Origin: Gammaproteobacteria bacterium | GTDB taxonomy: Bacteria > Pseudomonadota > Gammaproteobacteria > Xanthomonadales > Xanthomonadaceae | NCBI GenBank assembly: GCA_030431185.1 | Contig: JAUIJO010000198.1 | Location: forward strand, 1 to 5,504 | DNA length: 5,504 bases | Reading direction: 5' to 3' | In this document: positions 5,173-5,504 of the stretch, in pieces | How the letters are laid out: every line of letters starts with the position of its first letter | Position numbering within the stretch: position 1 is the first letter of the stretch | Made by a program: the position numbers and the translations under genes | The notes under the pieces: model-generated | What the model saw: the letters and a program-made list of their open reading frames with translations, nothing else | Databases searched by the model: none | Told to the model about the DNA's origin: nothing

Positions 5173-5504
5173 CCACTGCGCCCCGTGCGGGCATCTCATC
5201 CCGCCGTGTCCCGGCCGCCGGGCCGGCCGCCGACCAGCGCTCCGATCCCGCACGCGAAGGGTCGCGGTAGCGACCGCTCAGCTCGAACGCGTCGAAATGG
5301 AACGGCAGGCCTTCGCTGGCGTGTTCGTCGGCCGCGTCGGTGATGGCGAAATGCAGTTGCGGGGCCGAGGCGCCGCCACTGAAGCCGACCTCGGCGATCT
5401 TGTCGCCGCGGGCGACGCGGTCGCCCTTCGCAACGACGATGCTCCCCGGCCGCAGGTGGGCGAAATGGGCGAACCGGCCGTCGCCCAGATCCAAGACCAC
5501 GGTG
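5150..5504 (-). CDS. M23-family peptidase-like protein, C-terminal part (N-terminus beyond window)
   Basis: About 118 residues are visible and the frame is open to the right edge. The core is a LytM/M23 C-terminal half: VVLDLGDGRFAHFAHLRPGS contains the usual AHL histidine (codon 5456-5458), then GDRVARGDKIAEVGFSGGAS, then APQLHF. In most M23 enzymes the last motif is HLH; here the first His is Gln (CAA at 5357-5359) while the second, a zinc ligand, remains. In LytM the first His of that pair is a catalytic residue, so activity may be lost or changed. After the fold comes a tail with SEGLPFHFDAFELSGRY and a final ARGAVVTF, a layout I associate with M23 proteins of xanthomonads. It is a different gene from the M23 protein at the left edge. 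Its end overlaps the doubtful plus-strand ORF by 23 bases. Confidence 0.85.
   Translation of the reverse strand, partial: TVVLDLGDGRFAHFAHLRPGSIVVAKGDRVARGDKIAEVGFSGGASAPQLHFAITDAADEHASEGLPFHFDAFELSGRYRDPSRAGSERWSAAGPAAGTRRDEMPARGAVVTFAAQR

Noticed and set aside
1..5504. The two partial M23 genes as halves of one gene on a circular molecule
   Set aside because: The left gene ends in the strand IYQFEPGGRF just before the AHL motif, and the right fragment begins with the equivalent strand VVLDLGDGRF, so joining them would duplicate it; they are separate genes.
1..5504. tRNA, rRNA, CRISPR array, insertion sequence or attachment site
   Set aside because: No cloverleaf, evenly spaced direct repeats, transposase-like protein or terminal repeats were seen on either strand.

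Overview
The window is very GC-rich and its proteins look like those of Xanthomonadaceae/Lysobacteraceae (Lysobacter, Luteimonas or a relative). Grounds are the tandem L,D-transpeptidase and M23 peptidase genes, a secreted laminarinase-type glucanase with a carbohydrate-binding tail, and a tiny Leu/Trp-rich membrane protein. This placement is inference from protein character; there is no rRNA or other marker.

Left part, minus strand (1-1663): a two-gene cell-wall operon. A secreted L,D-transpeptidase (590-1663; signal peptide, peptidoglycan-binding domain, LysM-like stretch, YkuD catalytic domain) is followed after 7 bases by a membrane-anchored M23 metallopeptidase whose C-terminal part lies beyond the left edge. 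Together they would cross-link and cut peptidoglycan in the envelope.

Middle: 1664-2199 is a divergent spacer with no convincing gene. Then comes the plus-strand gene 2200-3621, a secreted GH16 beta-glucanase with an inserted two-motif beta/gamma-crystallin domain and a C-terminal CBM6. It is followed by a GC-rich non-coding stretch (3622-3975) that holds several hairpins, the strongest a perfect 17-bp inverted repeat.

Right part: two small plus-strand genes, a 73-residue membrane protein (3976-4197) and an exported NTF2-like/SnoaL-type protein with four cysteines in its mature part (4284-4772). After them lies a doubtful small two-helix membrane ORF (4783-5172) with no credible start codon. 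On the minus strand is the C-terminal part of a second M23-family protein (5150-5504, N-terminus outside the window), in which the usual HxH motif reads QLH.

Most genes encode envelope or secreted proteins. No RNA gene, insertion sequence, CRISPR array or obvious mobile element was seen. I found no clearly new multi-gene system. The best leads are the three-domain glucanase, the long hairpin behind it, the altered M23 active site and the ORF with a missing start.
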